The notes beneath the pieces are model-generated. The model had not been told where the DNA came from. It did not search any database and worked only from the letters and a program-made list of their open reading frames with translations. A program made the translations under genes and the position numbers. Positions 1 to 8,724 of a DNA stretch of 64,000 nucleotides are shown here, in pieces (the stretch's first letter is position 1; every line of letters starts with the position of its first letter). Source of the stretch: Paracoccaceae bacterium (GTDB lineage Bacteria > Pseudomonadota > Alphaproteobacteria > Rhodobacterales > Rhodobacteraceae); contig JAUYQR010000011.1 of assembly GCA_030697175.1 (NCBI GenBank), positions 372,001 through 436,000 of the forward strand, given 5' to 3'.

Positions 1-327
1 ATGATTTCCCCGGCGGACCGGGCAATCGTCGAGGCGGCGGTGGCAGTGATAGCGGACAACGCGGCGCGGATGGTGGACAGGATCGCCGGGGCAAAGGCGG
101 TGCCGGTGGAGGATATCCTTGACCTCGGCCATGCCACGACCGACGACGTGGCGGCGATTCTGGCAAAGGCCGCTGCCCGCCCGATCCGCCGCATCGCAAC
201 CGACCTTGGCGAAATCCAGGATCTGGTGCTGCTGATGAAACTGGAAAAAGGGCCGGCGCCTGCCGACGATGCGATCACCATGCTTCTGCAGATTCGGCGC
301 GATCTGGAAACATTGATGGCCGCCTAG
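1..327 (+). CDS. Small hypothetical protein, first gene of the GTPase cluster
   Basis: A 108-residue soluble protein with no signal peptide or membrane span. It looks largely helical, with alanine-rich stretches, and I do not recognise a family. The reading frame begins with ATG at the first base of the window, so its ribosome binding site cannot be seen and the true start may lie upstream. It ends 123 bases before the dynamin-like gene at 451 and points the same way, so it may belong to the same unit or be the last gene of an upstream one. Confidence 0.55.
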   Translation: MISPADRAIVEAAVAVIADNAARMVDRIAGAKAVPVEDILDLGHATTDDVAAILAKAAARPIRRIATDLGEIQDLVLLMKLEKGPAPADDAITMLLQIRRDLETLMAA

Positions 328-450
328 GGCGGATTGATCTCCGAAGATTCGTCTAAACTCTGCCCAATTGGCACCACTATCCAAACATATGACCTTACGG
401 ACCGGTTTTTGTATCCAGTGGCACTGTTATCAAGGAATTCGAGGGTGAGA

Positions 451-2523
451 ATGGGACGAGGCGCAGTCGTGAAGATGGACGCAGTAAACGCAGAGCAGGT
501 CGCGCAGGTCGCGCCCGCTGCGGACTCGCCGATACGGCGAACCTTTCCCGGACTGGCGCGGATCGCCGAAGCGGTGCAGGACTTCGAGGACGTGCTGGGC
601 GATTTCATGAGCCTTGCCGACCCGGAGACGGCGAAAAAACTTGCACGAATTCAACAACAAACGCGCGAAATCGAGCCTTCTGTCACGGTGATCGGGCAGA
701 TCAAGGCCGGCAAGACCTCGCTGGTGAACGCGATGATCGGCGCGCCGGGACTGCTGCCGACGGACGTGAACCCGTGGACCTCGGTGGTCACCTCGCTGCA
801 CATCAACACGCCCAGCCCGGACCCGAACGTGAAGGCGAAGTTCAAGTTCTTCGACGGCGCGGAATGGGACCGGCTGATCAGCAACGGCGGCCGAATCGGC
901 CAGTTGGCGGCACGGGCCGGGGCGGATGACGAGCTGGAAAAGCTGCGCCTGCAGGTTGTGGCGATGCGCGAAAAGGCGCGCGCCCGGCTGGGCCGCAAGT
1001 TCGAGATGCTGCTGGGCACCGAGCACCGCTATGGCAAGGTCGATGATGCGCTCTTGAAACGGTATGTCTGCGTCGGCGACGAAGAGCTGGAGGCCGACGA
1101 TCAGGGCCGCTTTGTCGACATCACCAAGTCGGCGGACCTTTACATCGAGCGGGCGGATATTCCGACCTCGCTTTGCGTGCGCGACACGCCCGGTGTGAAC
1201 GACACTTTCATGATGCGCGAGCAGATCACCATCAATGCGGTGCGCGACAGCCGGACCTGCATTGTCGTGCTGTCGGCGCATCAGGCGCTGACCACGATGG
1301 ACATGGCGCTGATCCGCATGATCGCGCACCGCGCATCGCGCGAGATCATCATCTTCGTCAACCGGATCGACGAATTGTCGGACCCGGCAAGCCAGGTGCC
1401 GGAAATTCACCGGTCGATCCTGGAGACGCTGGGCAAGAACAACGCGCCGGCGAACATCGACATCATCTTTGGCAGCGCACAGTGGGCCAATGCCGTGCTG
1501 TCGGGCACGATCGACGAGATGCCGGATGACAGCACGAATGCCGCGATCAACTGGACGCGGTCTGCCTTTGCCGACCGGGTCGACACCTGGACGGCGGAGC
1601 ATCTGGTCTGGGCCGCATCGGGCGTGCCGGCGCTGATCGAGGCGCTGGCGCAGCGGATGTTCGAAGGACCGGTGCTGGAGACGCTGCAGAAATCGGCGCG
1701 GCAAGCGCTGAACCTGGCGCAGAGCCTGGATGTGGTGGATCAGGTGCGTATCCTGGAGCAGGAAGGCGCGCTGACCCGCAGCATGACGCCGGAGGCACTG
1801 GACGCCGAACTGACCCGGATCGAGAACGACTGCACCGAGCGGCTGCTGCAGCGCACCAACCTCGCCTGCGCCGATTTCACCAACCGGATCGACCAGTCTT
1901 ACGAGCGGTTCCTGGAACGCGCGACCTCGTCCTTGATCGAACATCTGCAGACCAACGGCGAGGATGCGATGTGGCACTACAGCCCGCTGGGGCTGCGGAT
2001 GCTGCTGAGTTCAAGCTATCAGGTGCTGCTGAAGAAGATGCATGCCATCGCCGCCGAAGTGAACGGCGATGCGGCGCGGCTGGTGGCGGATCTTTACGGG
2101 CGCACCTTCTCGATCACGGTCGAGGGGTTCAAGATCGAGGTGCCGGTGGTGACCTACATCCCGCCGCCGATCAACCTTGGCCAGACCATCGCGCTGGACC
2201 TGCAGGTGAGCTGGTGGAAGGGCTGGTGGCAGCGCCGGCGCGGCTATCAGGCCTTTGCGGAAGATTTCTACAAGCTGATCCGCGCCGAGACCGACCCGAT
2301 CATCAACGATCTCAAGACCATCCAGATCGCCCTGTTCCGCGAACGGACGCAAAAGACATTGACCGACTTCCTGCACGAACAGCGAGAGCTGTTGACCAGC
2401 GCGCTGGCCAGTTCCGACGTGTCGATTGCCGAAATGAAGGAGCTTTTCGGCGTCAATGCCTGGGAGGACCGTCAGGCGGGCTTGGCGACGGTGATGGACG
2501 AGTTGAGTGTGTATGCAGACTGA
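451..2523 (+). CDS. Dynamin-like large GTPase
   Basis: A 690-residue protein of the bacterial dynamin superfamily, which bind GTP and typically self-assemble on membranes. The G1 P-loop GQIKAGKT is at residues 82-89. A G3 motif DTPG follows further on, and a G4-like NRID motif lies in a hydrophobic strand context (FVNRID). The C-terminal half is long and helical, as expected for a stalk, with a Trp/Arg-rich patch (SWWKGWWQRRRG) that could touch membrane. I chose ATG 451 because GAGGGTGAGA lies directly in front of it; an upstream TTG at 334 in the same frame has no ribosome binding site. The second GTPase follows after 21 bases. Bacterial dynamins often occur as adjacent pairs, which fits this layout. 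The cargo or membrane target is unknown. Confidence 0.85.
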   Translation: MGRGAVVKMDAVNAEQVAQVAPAADSPIRRTFPGLARIAEAVQDFEDVLGDFMSLADPETAKKLARIQQQTREIEPSVTVIGQIKAGKTSLVNAMIGAPGLLPTDVNPWTSVVTSLHINTPSPDPNVKAKFKFFDGAEWDRLISNGGRIGQLAARAGADDELEKLRLQVVAMREKARARLGRKFEMLLGTEHRYGKVDDALLKRYVCVGDEELEADDQGRFVDITKSADLYIERADIPTSLCVRDTPGVNDTFMMREQITINAVRDSRTCIVVLSAHQALTTMDMALIRMIAHRASREIIIFVNRIDELSDPASQVPEIHRSILETLGKNNAPANIDIIFGSAQWANAVLSGTIDEMPDDSTNAAINWTRSAFADRVDTWTAEHLVWAASGVPALIEALAQRMFEGPVLETLQKSARQALNLAQSLDVVDQVRILEQEGALTRSMTPEALDAELTRIENDCTERLLQRTNLACADFTNRIDQSYERFLERATSSLIEHLQTNGEDAMWHYSPLGLRMLLSSSYQVLLKKMHAIAAEVNGDAARLVADLYGRTFSITVEGFKIEVPVVTYIPPPINLGQTIALDLQVSWWKGWWQRRRGYQAFAEDFYKLIRAETDPIINDLKTIQIALFRERTQKTLTDFLHEQRELLTSALASSDVSIAEMKELFGVNAWEDRQAGLATVMDELSVYAD

Positions 2524-2544
2524 CGTCAGGAAAGAGCAGTAGCC

Positions 2545-3528
2545 ATGGCGAACCACCGCAAACCGCGCCTTGCGATCATGGGCGAATTCAGTTCGGGCAA
2601 AAGCACGCTGTGCAACGTGCTTCTGGGCTCGCGTCCGCTGTTGGAGAAGGTCACGGCGACGCAATTGCCGCCGGTCTGGCTGAGCCATGGGTCGGCGCCG
2701 GCCTATGTGCAACTGCTGGATGGCACGCGCGAACCGCTGGATGTGGCCGACCTGGGCGGAGTGTCGCTGGACGGCACGGAACATGTGCGCATCTACCTGA
2801 AAAGCGAGATGCTGAAGTATTGCGACCTGATCGACATGCCCGGCATTTCCGACCCGAGCATGGCGCCCGAAGTGTGGGAACGGATGGCGCATCTGGCGGA
2901 TGGGGTCTTGTGGTGCACCCATGCGACGCAGGCGTGGCGGCAATCGGAGGCCGGCGTCTGGGCGACGTTCCCCGAGGAATTGCGCGCCCACAGCATGTTG
3001 CTGGTGACGCGCTTTGACAAGATCATCAGCGAGGCCGACCGGCTGCGCGTGCTGAAGCGCGTGGCGACCGAAACGCGCGGGCTGTTTGCCGAGTTCTTTC
3101 CGATTTCGCTGACGCAGGCGATGGCGGCGGGCGATGATCAGCAGGCATGGGTGGCAAGCGGCGGTTATGGCTTTACCAACGCGCTGTTTGATCTGGTCAA
3201 CCGGCTGGCCGACAGCGACGCGACGCTGACCGACGAGGTTCAGGATCAGGAGCCGGAACAACCGGAATCAGCGGCCGAAAAGAGCCTTGTGTCGACGCAT
3301 TTCGACCGGCTGCGACTGGTGCGGACCGGCACCACGGTGCCTGCGGGCGAGCGGGTTCTGCCACGCCGCGTTTCGGCGACCGGCGCCCGCCAGCCCCGCC
3401 CCGAAGCGGCGCGGCCGGTTGCGCTTGGCGGCAATGTGGTGGCATTTGCCGAACGTGCCGGTGCCTCGCCGCAAGACGGTGGTGGTGTCACCGGTCCCGC
3501 ATCGCCCTTGACCCAATCGAAGGGCTGA
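2545..3528 (+). CDS. Second dynamin-family / small GTPase
   Basis: A 327-residue GTPase with P-loop GEFSSGKST at residues 13-21, switch II DMPG at 97-100 and a TRFD motif at 155-158 in the place of N/TKxD. The GTPase domain fills about residues 8-205. The remaining ~120 residues are Pro/Ala/Arg-rich and look disordered, so the long helical stalk of the upstream partner is missing. An AGGAAAG ribosome binding site precedes ATG 2545. It starts 21 bases after the large dynamin-like gene and is surely cotranscribed. It may be a regulatory or co-assembling partner of the larger protein. Confidence 0.8.
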   Translation: MANHRKPRLAIMGEFSSGKSTLCNVLLGSRPLLEKVTATQLPPVWLSHGSAPAYVQLLDGTREPLDVADLGGVSLDGTEHVRIYLKSEMLKYCDLIDMPGISDPSMAPEVWERMAHLADGVLWCTHATQAWRQSEAGVWATFPEELRAHSMLLVTRFDKIISEADRLRVLKRVATETRGLFAEFFPISLTQAMAAGDDQQAWVASGGYGFTNALFDLVNRLADSDATLTDEVQDQEPEQPESAAEKSLVSTHFDRLRLVRTGTTVPAGERVLPRRVSATGARQPRPEAARPVALGGNVVAFAERAGASPQDGGGVTGPASPLTQSKG

Positions 3529-3552
3529 AGGCCGCAGCCTGAAACGTGAAGG

Positions 3553-3933
3553 ATGGTGCCTGTGGGTGTTCAGGACGCATTGCAATCGGTGGCAGAGGCA
3601 CATCCGCAGGCGCGGGTGATCGCCTATGCCGATCTTGCGTCACGCATGGTGCTGAGCAGCGCCGGGTCGCAGGACATGACGCAGGAACATCTGGACCAGT
3701 TGTGCGCCGATGCCACGGCCAGTTTCGGCGAACCGATGTCGGCGCTGGCCGAACAGGCGTTTGGCACGGCGCACGCGGCGCTGGTCGTGGATGGGGCGGG
3801 CGTGAAGCTGTTCCTGCGCGCCGAGGCCGAGACCGACGACGCGATCTGCTGTATCTGCGATCATTCCATTGACCTTGCCGCATTTGTCGCGACACTTCGC
3901 AGCACGCTGGACGACATCAGCGGCAATGCGTAA
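3553..3933 (+). CDS. Roadblock/LC7-like small protein of the GTPase cluster
   Basis: A 126-residue soluble protein. Its pattern resembles the Roadblock/LC7 fold: an N-terminal helix, a strand ending in a small loop (about residues 21-35), a long helix, then two strands around residues 72-100 and a final helix. Roadblock proteins such as MglB bind small GTPases and act as GAPs or scaffolds, which would suit a gene placed 24 bases after a GTPase gene. This family call is by eye and not certain. ATG 3553 is preceded by GTGAAGG; a GTG at 3546 is an alternative in another frame. Two adjacent Cys-containing positions (ICCIC near residue 98) are notable. Confidence 0.6.
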   Translation: MVPVGVQDALQSVAEAHPQARVIAYADLASRMVLSSAGSQDMTQEHLDQLCADATASFGEPMSALAEQAFGTAHAALVVDGAGVKLFLRAEAETDDAICCICDHSIDLAAFVATLRSTLDDISGNA

Positions 3934-3963
3934 CGCCTTTGGGCGCATGGTTCGGCAAGGCAG

Positions 3964-4839
3964 TTGAAAGACAAGACGACCCCAGTGATGGCCCGGCTTC
4001 GGGCGCTGCAGGCTCCGGCGACGTTCGCGCCGGGCGCCTTGCGCGTGATCGGAGGGCCGGGGATGGCCTCGCCTTTGGCCGCGCTGCTGCGCGAGATCAA
4101 CGAGACGCTCCTGGGCCGGTCCTTGGTGTTTTCGACCGAAGCGGGGGCGTCGCTGTCGCTGGACGTGGCGGGGCGCAGGGTGCTGCGGGTGACGGCGGCA
4201 AGCGGGATTGCCGGGGCGGAGGCCTGCCTTGGCGTGCCGGCGCTGGACGATGCCAACCGCGAGGATCTGGCAGGGGTTTTCAGCACACTGGTGGCAGGTG
4301 ATGCGACCCTGCGGGTGATCGCCGCCCCGCTGGGCCGCAGCGAGGGGCTGAGCGTGGGGCTGCCGGTGGCGCGTCTGGCAGACCATCTGGGCATTGATCT
4401 GAACGACGAAATTGCCGATGCGGCGGAGGCGGTCGAGGGTGAGGCTGAGGCCGTGGAAAGCGTGGGCGATGGCGCTGAACCCCACGTCCAAGCCGACCCC
4501 GCACCGCCGGGGTTCCTGCCAACCTTCATTGCGCGGATGGGCGACGGGTTGACAGCCTGGCTGATAAGGGCGGGCACCGAAGAACAGGGCCGGTCCGGCC
4601 CCGAGGAAATGGTCGCGCCACTGGAGGATTTCCTGAACGACGAGGCCGACGCGCTGATGCAGCAGTTGGACCGGATGACGCAGGCCGCAGGCGAGCCGGT
4701 CTGCACCGTGCTGGGCAACGATCTGGTAAGCGGCCACAGCATCCTTTGCCTGCGGGCCGAGGGCGCGGTGTTGCTGGGCGTGGTGGCGGGCGATGCGGCG
4801 GGCAAGGTGCTGGCCGCATGGAACGCCGCGCGCGGTTAA
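3964..4839 (+). CDS. Hypothetical protein, last gene of the GTPase cluster
   Basis: A protein of about 291 residues whose family I do not recognise. It has an N-terminal globular part (residues 1-150), an acidic linker rich in Glu/Ala (about 155-185), and a C-terminal part that ends in a strand-rich segment (about 240-290) reminiscent of the Roadblock-like upstream protein. There is no signal peptide or membrane span. The start is uncertain: TTG 3964 has AAGG just upstream, and GTG 3985 or ATG 3988 in the same frame are possible. The gene follows its neighbour by 30 bases and its stop overlaps the convergent ABC ATPase gene by four bases. Confidence 0.6.
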   Translation: MKDKTTPVMARLRALQAPATFAPGALRVIGGPGMASPLAALLREINETLLGRSLVFSTEAGASLSLDVAGRRVLRVTAASGIAGAEACLGVPALDDANREDLAGVFSTLVAGDATLRVIAAPLGRSEGLSVGLPVARLADHLGIDLNDEIADAAEAVEGEAEAVESVGDGAEPHVQADPAPPGFLPTFIARMGDGLTAWLIRAGTEEQGRSGPEEMVAPLEDFLNDEADALMQQLDRMTQAAGEPVCTVLGNDLVSGHSILCLRAEGAVLLGVVAGDAAGKVLAAWNAARG

Positions 4840-5849
4840 GCGACGGCTGTTGGTTGGCGGCGGCGTCCGTCAGCGGCGAAATGGAACAACCGATCTGTGG
4901 GCAGCGTCAGGAAAACCGTCTCTGACACGGCGTAATCGTGTTCTCCGAACAGCCGCACGGTCATGAGGCCATGCACGTCGCTGCGCACATAGACCAGCGT
5001 TTCGCCGCCAAGTTTCTCGACGTGGCTGACGTGGCCCGAAATGTCGCCGGTCTGGCGTGACAAGCCGATGTGTTCAGGCCGCGCGCCGATCTTGCCGGGT
5101 GGGTGGCCAAGCGCTGCGGCGTCAAGGAAGTTCATCTGCGGGCTGCCGATGAAGCCTGCGACGAAGGTGTTGGCGGGGTTGTTGTAAAGCTCCATCGGGG
5201 TGCCGACCTGTTCAACCTTGCCCGCGCGCAACACAACGATGCGGTCGGCAAGGGTCATCGCCTCGACCTGATCGTGGGTGACGTAGATCATCGTGGCCTT
5301 GAGGTCGCGGTGCAGGCGGGCGATCTCGATCCGGGTGGCCACGCGCAAGGCGGCGTCGAGGTTGGAGAGCGGTTCGTCGAAGAGGAAAAGCTTCGGCGTG
5401 CGCACGATGGCGCGTCCGATGGCGACACGCTGACGCTGGCCGCCACTGAGTTCGGCAGGGCGGCGATCCAGAAGCGCATCAAGCGACAGCATCTTGGCCG
5501 CGTGGTCGGTCATCGCGGTGATCTCGGCGCGTGGTTTGCCCGCCTGTTTCAGCGCGAGGCCCATGTTGTCGCGGACCGAAAGGTGCGGGTAAAGCGCGTA
5601 GGATTGGAACACCATCGCCAGTTCGCGCTTGGCCGGGGCCACGTCGTTGACCCGCTTGCCATCCAGCAGGATGTCGCCCGAGGTCGCATCCTCCAGCCCC
5701 GCGATGATTCGCAGGAGGGTGGATTTGCCGCAGCCCGAGGGGCCGACGAAGACGCAGAACTCGCCCTCTTCCACCGTCAGGTCGATGCCCTTGATGACCT
5801 CGGTGGCGCCGAAGCTTTTGGTGACAGCTTTCAGGTCAAGCGCGCCCAT
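4836..5849 (-). CDS. Sugar ABC transporter ATP-binding protein (UgpC/MsmX type)
   Basis: The 337-residue cytoplasmic ATPase of a carbohydrate importer. Walker [10 protein letters not shown] lies at residues 36-44, the LSGGQ signature at 134-138 and Walker B FLFDEP at 155-160, followed by the D-loop and switch His (VTHD). The C-terminal ~90 residues form the TOBE regulatory domain typical of MalK/UgpC proteins. It is the last gene of a minus-strand unit running murQ, binding protein, two permeases, oxidoreductase and this gene, and begins 6 bases after the oxidoreductase stop. Proteins of this type can serve several permease pairs, so substrate must be inferred from the locus: amino sugars. 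Confidence 0.92.
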   Translation of the reverse strand: MGALDLKAVTKSFGATEVIKGIDLTVEEGEFCVFVGPSGCGKSTLLRIIAGLEDATSGDILLDGKRVNDVAPAKRELAMVFQSYALYPHLSVRDNMGLALKQAGKPRAEITAMTDHAAKMLSLDALLDRRPAELSGGQRQRVAIGRAIVRTPKLFLFDEPLSNLDAALRVATRIEIARLHRDLKATMIYVTHDQVEAMTLADRIVVLRAGKVEQVGTPMELYNNPANTFVAGFIGSPQMNFLDAAALGHPPGKIGARPEHIGLSRQTGDISGHVSHVEKLGGETLVYVRSDVHGLMTVRLFGEHDYAVSETVFLTLPTDRLFHFAADGRRRQPTAVA

Positions 5850-5855
5850 GCACCC

Positions 5856-6890
5856 TCACACTTTCACTGGTTGGCCGGACCGGACGCTTTCGTCGGCGGC
5901 GAGGCAGATGGCAAGCGACTGCACCGCATCTTGCAGGTGGCGGGTGAGGTCGAGGTTTTCGGTGATGGCGCGGGCCATGAAGGCCTGCTCGCGTTCGCAC
6001 AACTCCTGATGGCCGGGTTCATCGGCCATGTTCAGGTCGTGGTCGGGCTGGCCAACGCGGTGGATGCGCAGCATCGAGGTTTTGGTGTGGGTATCAACAT
6101 CGTCGGAGCGCACACTTTCCGGCATCTTGATCGACACGGCACCATTCGGGCTGACCACGTCTTTCACGAAAAACGCGGTGTCCGACATCATCGGCCCCCA
6201 GCCCGCCTCGTACCAGCCAAGCGAGCCGTCATCGAACAGCACCTGGAAATGGCCGTAGTTGTACATGTCGGGCGCGATTTCGTTGGAGAGACGCAGACCC
6301 ATGCCACGCACCTCCACCGGCTTGGCGTCGGTGATCTGGCACATCACGTCGACGTAATGCACGCCGCAATCGACGATGGGAGAGGTGGTTTGCATCAGCG
6401 CCTTGTGCACCTCCCACGTCGCCCCGGTGGACTGCTGGTTGAGGTTCAGGCGGAACACATAGGGCCCGCCCAGCGCGCGCGCCTCCTCAATCAGCCTGAT
6501 CCAGCTTGGGTGATGCCGCAGGATATACCCGACCACGACCTTCCGCCCGAGCCGCGCCGCCGCGTCTGCCACCCGGCGCGCATCGGCAACGGTGGTGGCG
6601 AGGGGTTTTTCCACGAACACATCCGCCCCCGCCTCCATCGCCGCAATGGCGTAATCGGCGTGGCTGTCGGAGTAGGTGGAGACGCAGACAAGGTCGGGTT
6701 TCAGGCGTGTCAGAGCCTCATGGAAATCGGGCGTGATGGCGTAACCGGCCAGCGCGGGGTCAAGCGTCGGGGTCGAACGGTTGACAAGGCCAACCAGGTC
6801 GAAGGCCGGATCGCGGTGATAGGCAAGCGCGTGGCTGCGGCCCATGTTGCCCAAACCTGCAACCATGACCCGTATCTTCTTCGGCGTCAT
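5856..6890 (-). CDS. Gfo/Idh/MocA family oxidoreductase
   Basis: A 344-residue NAD(P)-dependent sugar oxidoreductase. The Rossmann motif GLGNMG lies near residues 12-17 and the conserved EKPL motif, whose Lys is catalytic in the family, follows near residue 96. A C-terminal sheet domain completes the protein. Start ATG 6890 overlaps the stop of the upstream permease (ATGA), so the two are translationally coupled. Its place between transporter genes in an amino-sugar locus suggests it oxidises or epimerises a sugar brought in by that transporter. The exact substrate cannot be read from sequence; the family also includes glycoside hydrolases acting by an NAD-dependent mechanism. Confidence 0.88.
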   Translation of the reverse strand: MTPKKIRVMVAGLGNMGRSHALAYHRDPAFDLVGLVNRSTPTLDPALAGYAITPDFHEALTRLKPDLVCVSTYSDSHADYAIAAMEAGADVFVEKPLATTVADARRVADAAARLGRKVVVGYILRHHPSWIRLIEEARALGGPYVFRLNLNQQSTGATWEVHKALMQTTSPIVDCGVHYVDVMCQITDAKPVEVRGMGLRLSNEIAPDMYNYGHFQVLFDDGSLGWYEAGWGPMMSDTAFFVKDVVSPNGAVSIKMPESVRSDDVDTHTKTSMLRIHRVGQPDHDLNMADEPGHQELCEREQAFMARAITENLDLTRHLQDAVQSLAICLAADESVRSGQPVKV

Positions 6891-7723
6891 TTGACGGCTC
6901 CTGCAGTGATCCCGCGGATAAGCTGGCGGGAGAAGATGAGATACATGACCAGAACCGGCACGATGGCGAGGCTGAGGGCGGCCAGCACCGCGTTCCAGTT
7001 GGTGACGAACTGGCCGATGAAGACCTGGGAGCCAAGGGTGATGGTCTTCACCTCCTCCGCCGGGGCGAGGATCAGCGGGAACCACAGGTCATTCCAGATC
7101 GGGATCATCGTGAACACCGCGACCGTCGCCATCGCCGGGCGGACCAGCGGCAGCACGAGGGTGAAGAAGATCGCGTATTCCGAAAGCCCGTCGATGCGGC
7201 CGGCGTTCTTCAGGTCGTCCGACACGTTGCGCATGAACTCCGACAGGATGAACACCGCGAGCGGCAGGCCCTGCGCGGTGTAGACGAGGATCAGCGCGGT
7301 AAGCGTGTTCACAAGGCCCGAGGCGACCATCATCTGCAGGATCGCCACGGTGCCAAGCCGGATCGGGATCATGATGCCAAGCGCAAGGTAAAGCCCCATC
7401 AGGGTGTTGCCCCTGAACCGGTATTCCGACAGCGCAAAGGCCGCCATCGCGCCGAACAGGAGCACGAAGAACAGCGACGCGACCGTGACGATCATCGAGT
7501 TCTGGAAGTAGGCGAAGAAATCGCCCTGCTTCATCACGGTCTGATAGCCGATCAGGTCGAAGTTCCCCGGCACGGGCAGCGCCAGCGGGTCGGCGAAGAT
7601 CGCCTTGCGCGACTTGAAGCTGTTGATGACGATCACGAACACCGGGAACAGCGCGATCAGCGTGTAGGTGATCAGCGCCGCGTGGGCTGCGATGGTGCGG
7701 GCGGGGGACATGCGGGCTGACAT
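6887..7723 (-). CDS. Sugar ABC transporter permease (MalG type)
   Basis: A 278-residue inner-membrane permease with about six membrane segments, the first at residues 12-35. The cytoplasmic EAA-type loop of the MalG family is present in the last third (consensus-like NAGRIDGLSE). ATG 7723 shares its first base with the last base of the upstream permease stop (TGATG), so the start is well fixed even though an open frame extends far upstream. It pairs with the MalF-type permease upstream to form the channel of the importer, energised by the ATPase at 4836-5849. Confidence 0.9.
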   Translation of the reverse strand: MSARMSPARTIAAHAALITYTLIALFPVFVIVINSFKSRKAIFADPLALPVPGNFDLIGYQTVMKQGDFFAYFQNSMIVTVASLFFVLLFGAMAAFALSEYRFRGNTLMGLYLALGIMIPIRLGTVAILQMMVASGLVNTLTALILVYTAQGLPLAVFILSEFMRNVSDDLKNAGRIDGLSEYAIFFTLVLPLVRPAMATVAVFTMIPIWNDLWFPLILAPAEEVKTITLGSQVFIGQFVTNWNAVLAALSLAIVPVLVMYLIFSRQLIRGITAGAVK

Positions 7724-8640
7724 CAGAACTGATACCTTCTGAGCCGGGTCTGGATGCCGAAAAGATAGACGCAGACGCCAAGCAGGATGATCCCGAACAT
7801 CGCCCCCGCGATGGCGGACCCCATGTAGGGGTCGCCAAGCTGCAACTGGAAGCCAAAGAAGGTGCGGTAAAGGAACGTGCCTAGGATATCGGTGGAGAAA
7901 TCCGGCCCCGCCAGCGCGCCCTGCGCCACATAGATCAGGTCGAAGGCGTTGAAGTTGCCGACGAAGGTCAGGATCGAGATGATGCCGATGGCGGGCAGGA
8001 TCAGCGGCAGCTTGATCTTCCAGAACTGCGACCAGCCGGTGATCCCGTCCATCTCGGCCGCCTCCAGCACCTCGTCGGGGATGGACAGCAGGGCGGCGTA
8101 GATCAGCATCATCGGGATGCCGATGAACTGCCAGACCGAGATCAGCGCAAGGGTGGTCAGCGCGTATTCCTCGCGTCCAAGCCAGGGCGCGAACAGGCTT
8201 TCCAGACCGATGAAATCCAGCATCCCCGGCGCGATGCCCCAGATCGGGCTGAGGATCAGCTTCCACACGAAGCCCACGATCACGAAACTGAGGATCGTCG
8301 GAATGAAGATCGCGGTGCGGTAGAAGGCCGCCATCCGCAGACGCGGCGTCGACAGGATCGCGGCCAGCGCGATGCCGACCGGGTTCTGCACCAGCATGTG
8401 AATGAGGAAGAACCACGCGTTGTTGCCGAGCGCGTTCCAGAACTGCTCGGACCAGCGCGGATCGCCGAACAGGGTGGCAAAATTGGCAAGGCCCACGAAC
8501 ACCCGCACATCGCCGGCTTCGTTGAACAGCGACAGGTTGAGCGTGCCGAACAGCGGCACGATCATCAGCGCGGTATAGACCAGCACTGCCGGGGCCAGAA
8601 ACACGGCGATGTGCCAGCGCACGGGCTTTCGCGAAGCCAT
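7723..8640 (-). CDS. Sugar ABC transporter permease (MalF type)
   Basis: A 305-residue inner-membrane permease with six predicted membrane segments and an EAA loop (EAAEMDGITGW) around residue 200. It forms the heterodimeric channel with the next gene. Start ATG 8640 was chosen because GGGGAGAGGGAC stands directly in front; upstream in-frame codons would put the protein through a stable intercistronic hairpin. The binding-protein gene lies 84 bases upstream, separated by that hairpin at 8686-8709. Confidence 0.9.
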   Translation of the reverse strand: MASRKPVRWHIAVFLAPAVLVYTALMIVPLFGTLNLSLFNEAGDVRVFVGLANFATLFGDPRWSEQFWNALGNNAWFFLIHMLVQNPVGIALAAILSTPRLRMAAFYRTAIFIPTILSFVIVGFVWKLILSPIWGIAPGMLDFIGLESLFAPWLGREEYALTTLALISVWQFIGIPMMLIYAALLSIPDEVLEAAEMDGITGWSQFWKIKLPLILPAIGIISILTFVGNFNAFDLIYVAQGALAGPDFSTDILGTFLYRTFFGFQLQLGDPYMGSAIAGAMFGIILLGVCVYLFGIQTRLRRYQF

Positions 8641-8659
8641 GTCCCTCTCCCCTATTCTT

Positions 8660-8709
8660 CTGTTTGAAAATATCCCGCGGGGGGTCCGGGGGGCGCGCAA
8701 GCCCCCCGG
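8660..8709 (-). other. Intercistronic hairpin between binding-protein and permease genes
   Basis: A perfect 9-bp stem CCGGGGGGC / GCCCCCCGG (8686-8694 with 8701-8709, six-base loop) lies in the 84-base gap after the binding-protein gene. On the minus strand it is followed by GCGGGATATTTTCAAACAG (8678-8660). The stem is very GC-rich and partly followed by T residues, so it could act as an mRNA 3' end stabiliser or partial terminator, giving more binding protein than permease. That role is inferred by analogy with malE-malF. Confidence 0.6.
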
Positions 8710-8724
8710 TTCCGACGGGTCAGG

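Noticed and set aside
430-1977. Long open frame of 515 codons antisense to the dynamin-like gene
   Set aside because: High-GC DNA leaves the antisense frames open. The translation is Arg/His-rich with no family pattern, while the plus-strand frame has clear GTPase motifs.
5070-7283. Open frame of 737 codons on the plus strand across the ABC ATPase and oxidoreductase genes
   Set aside because: It is antisense to two clearly recognisable genes and has no recognisable domain.
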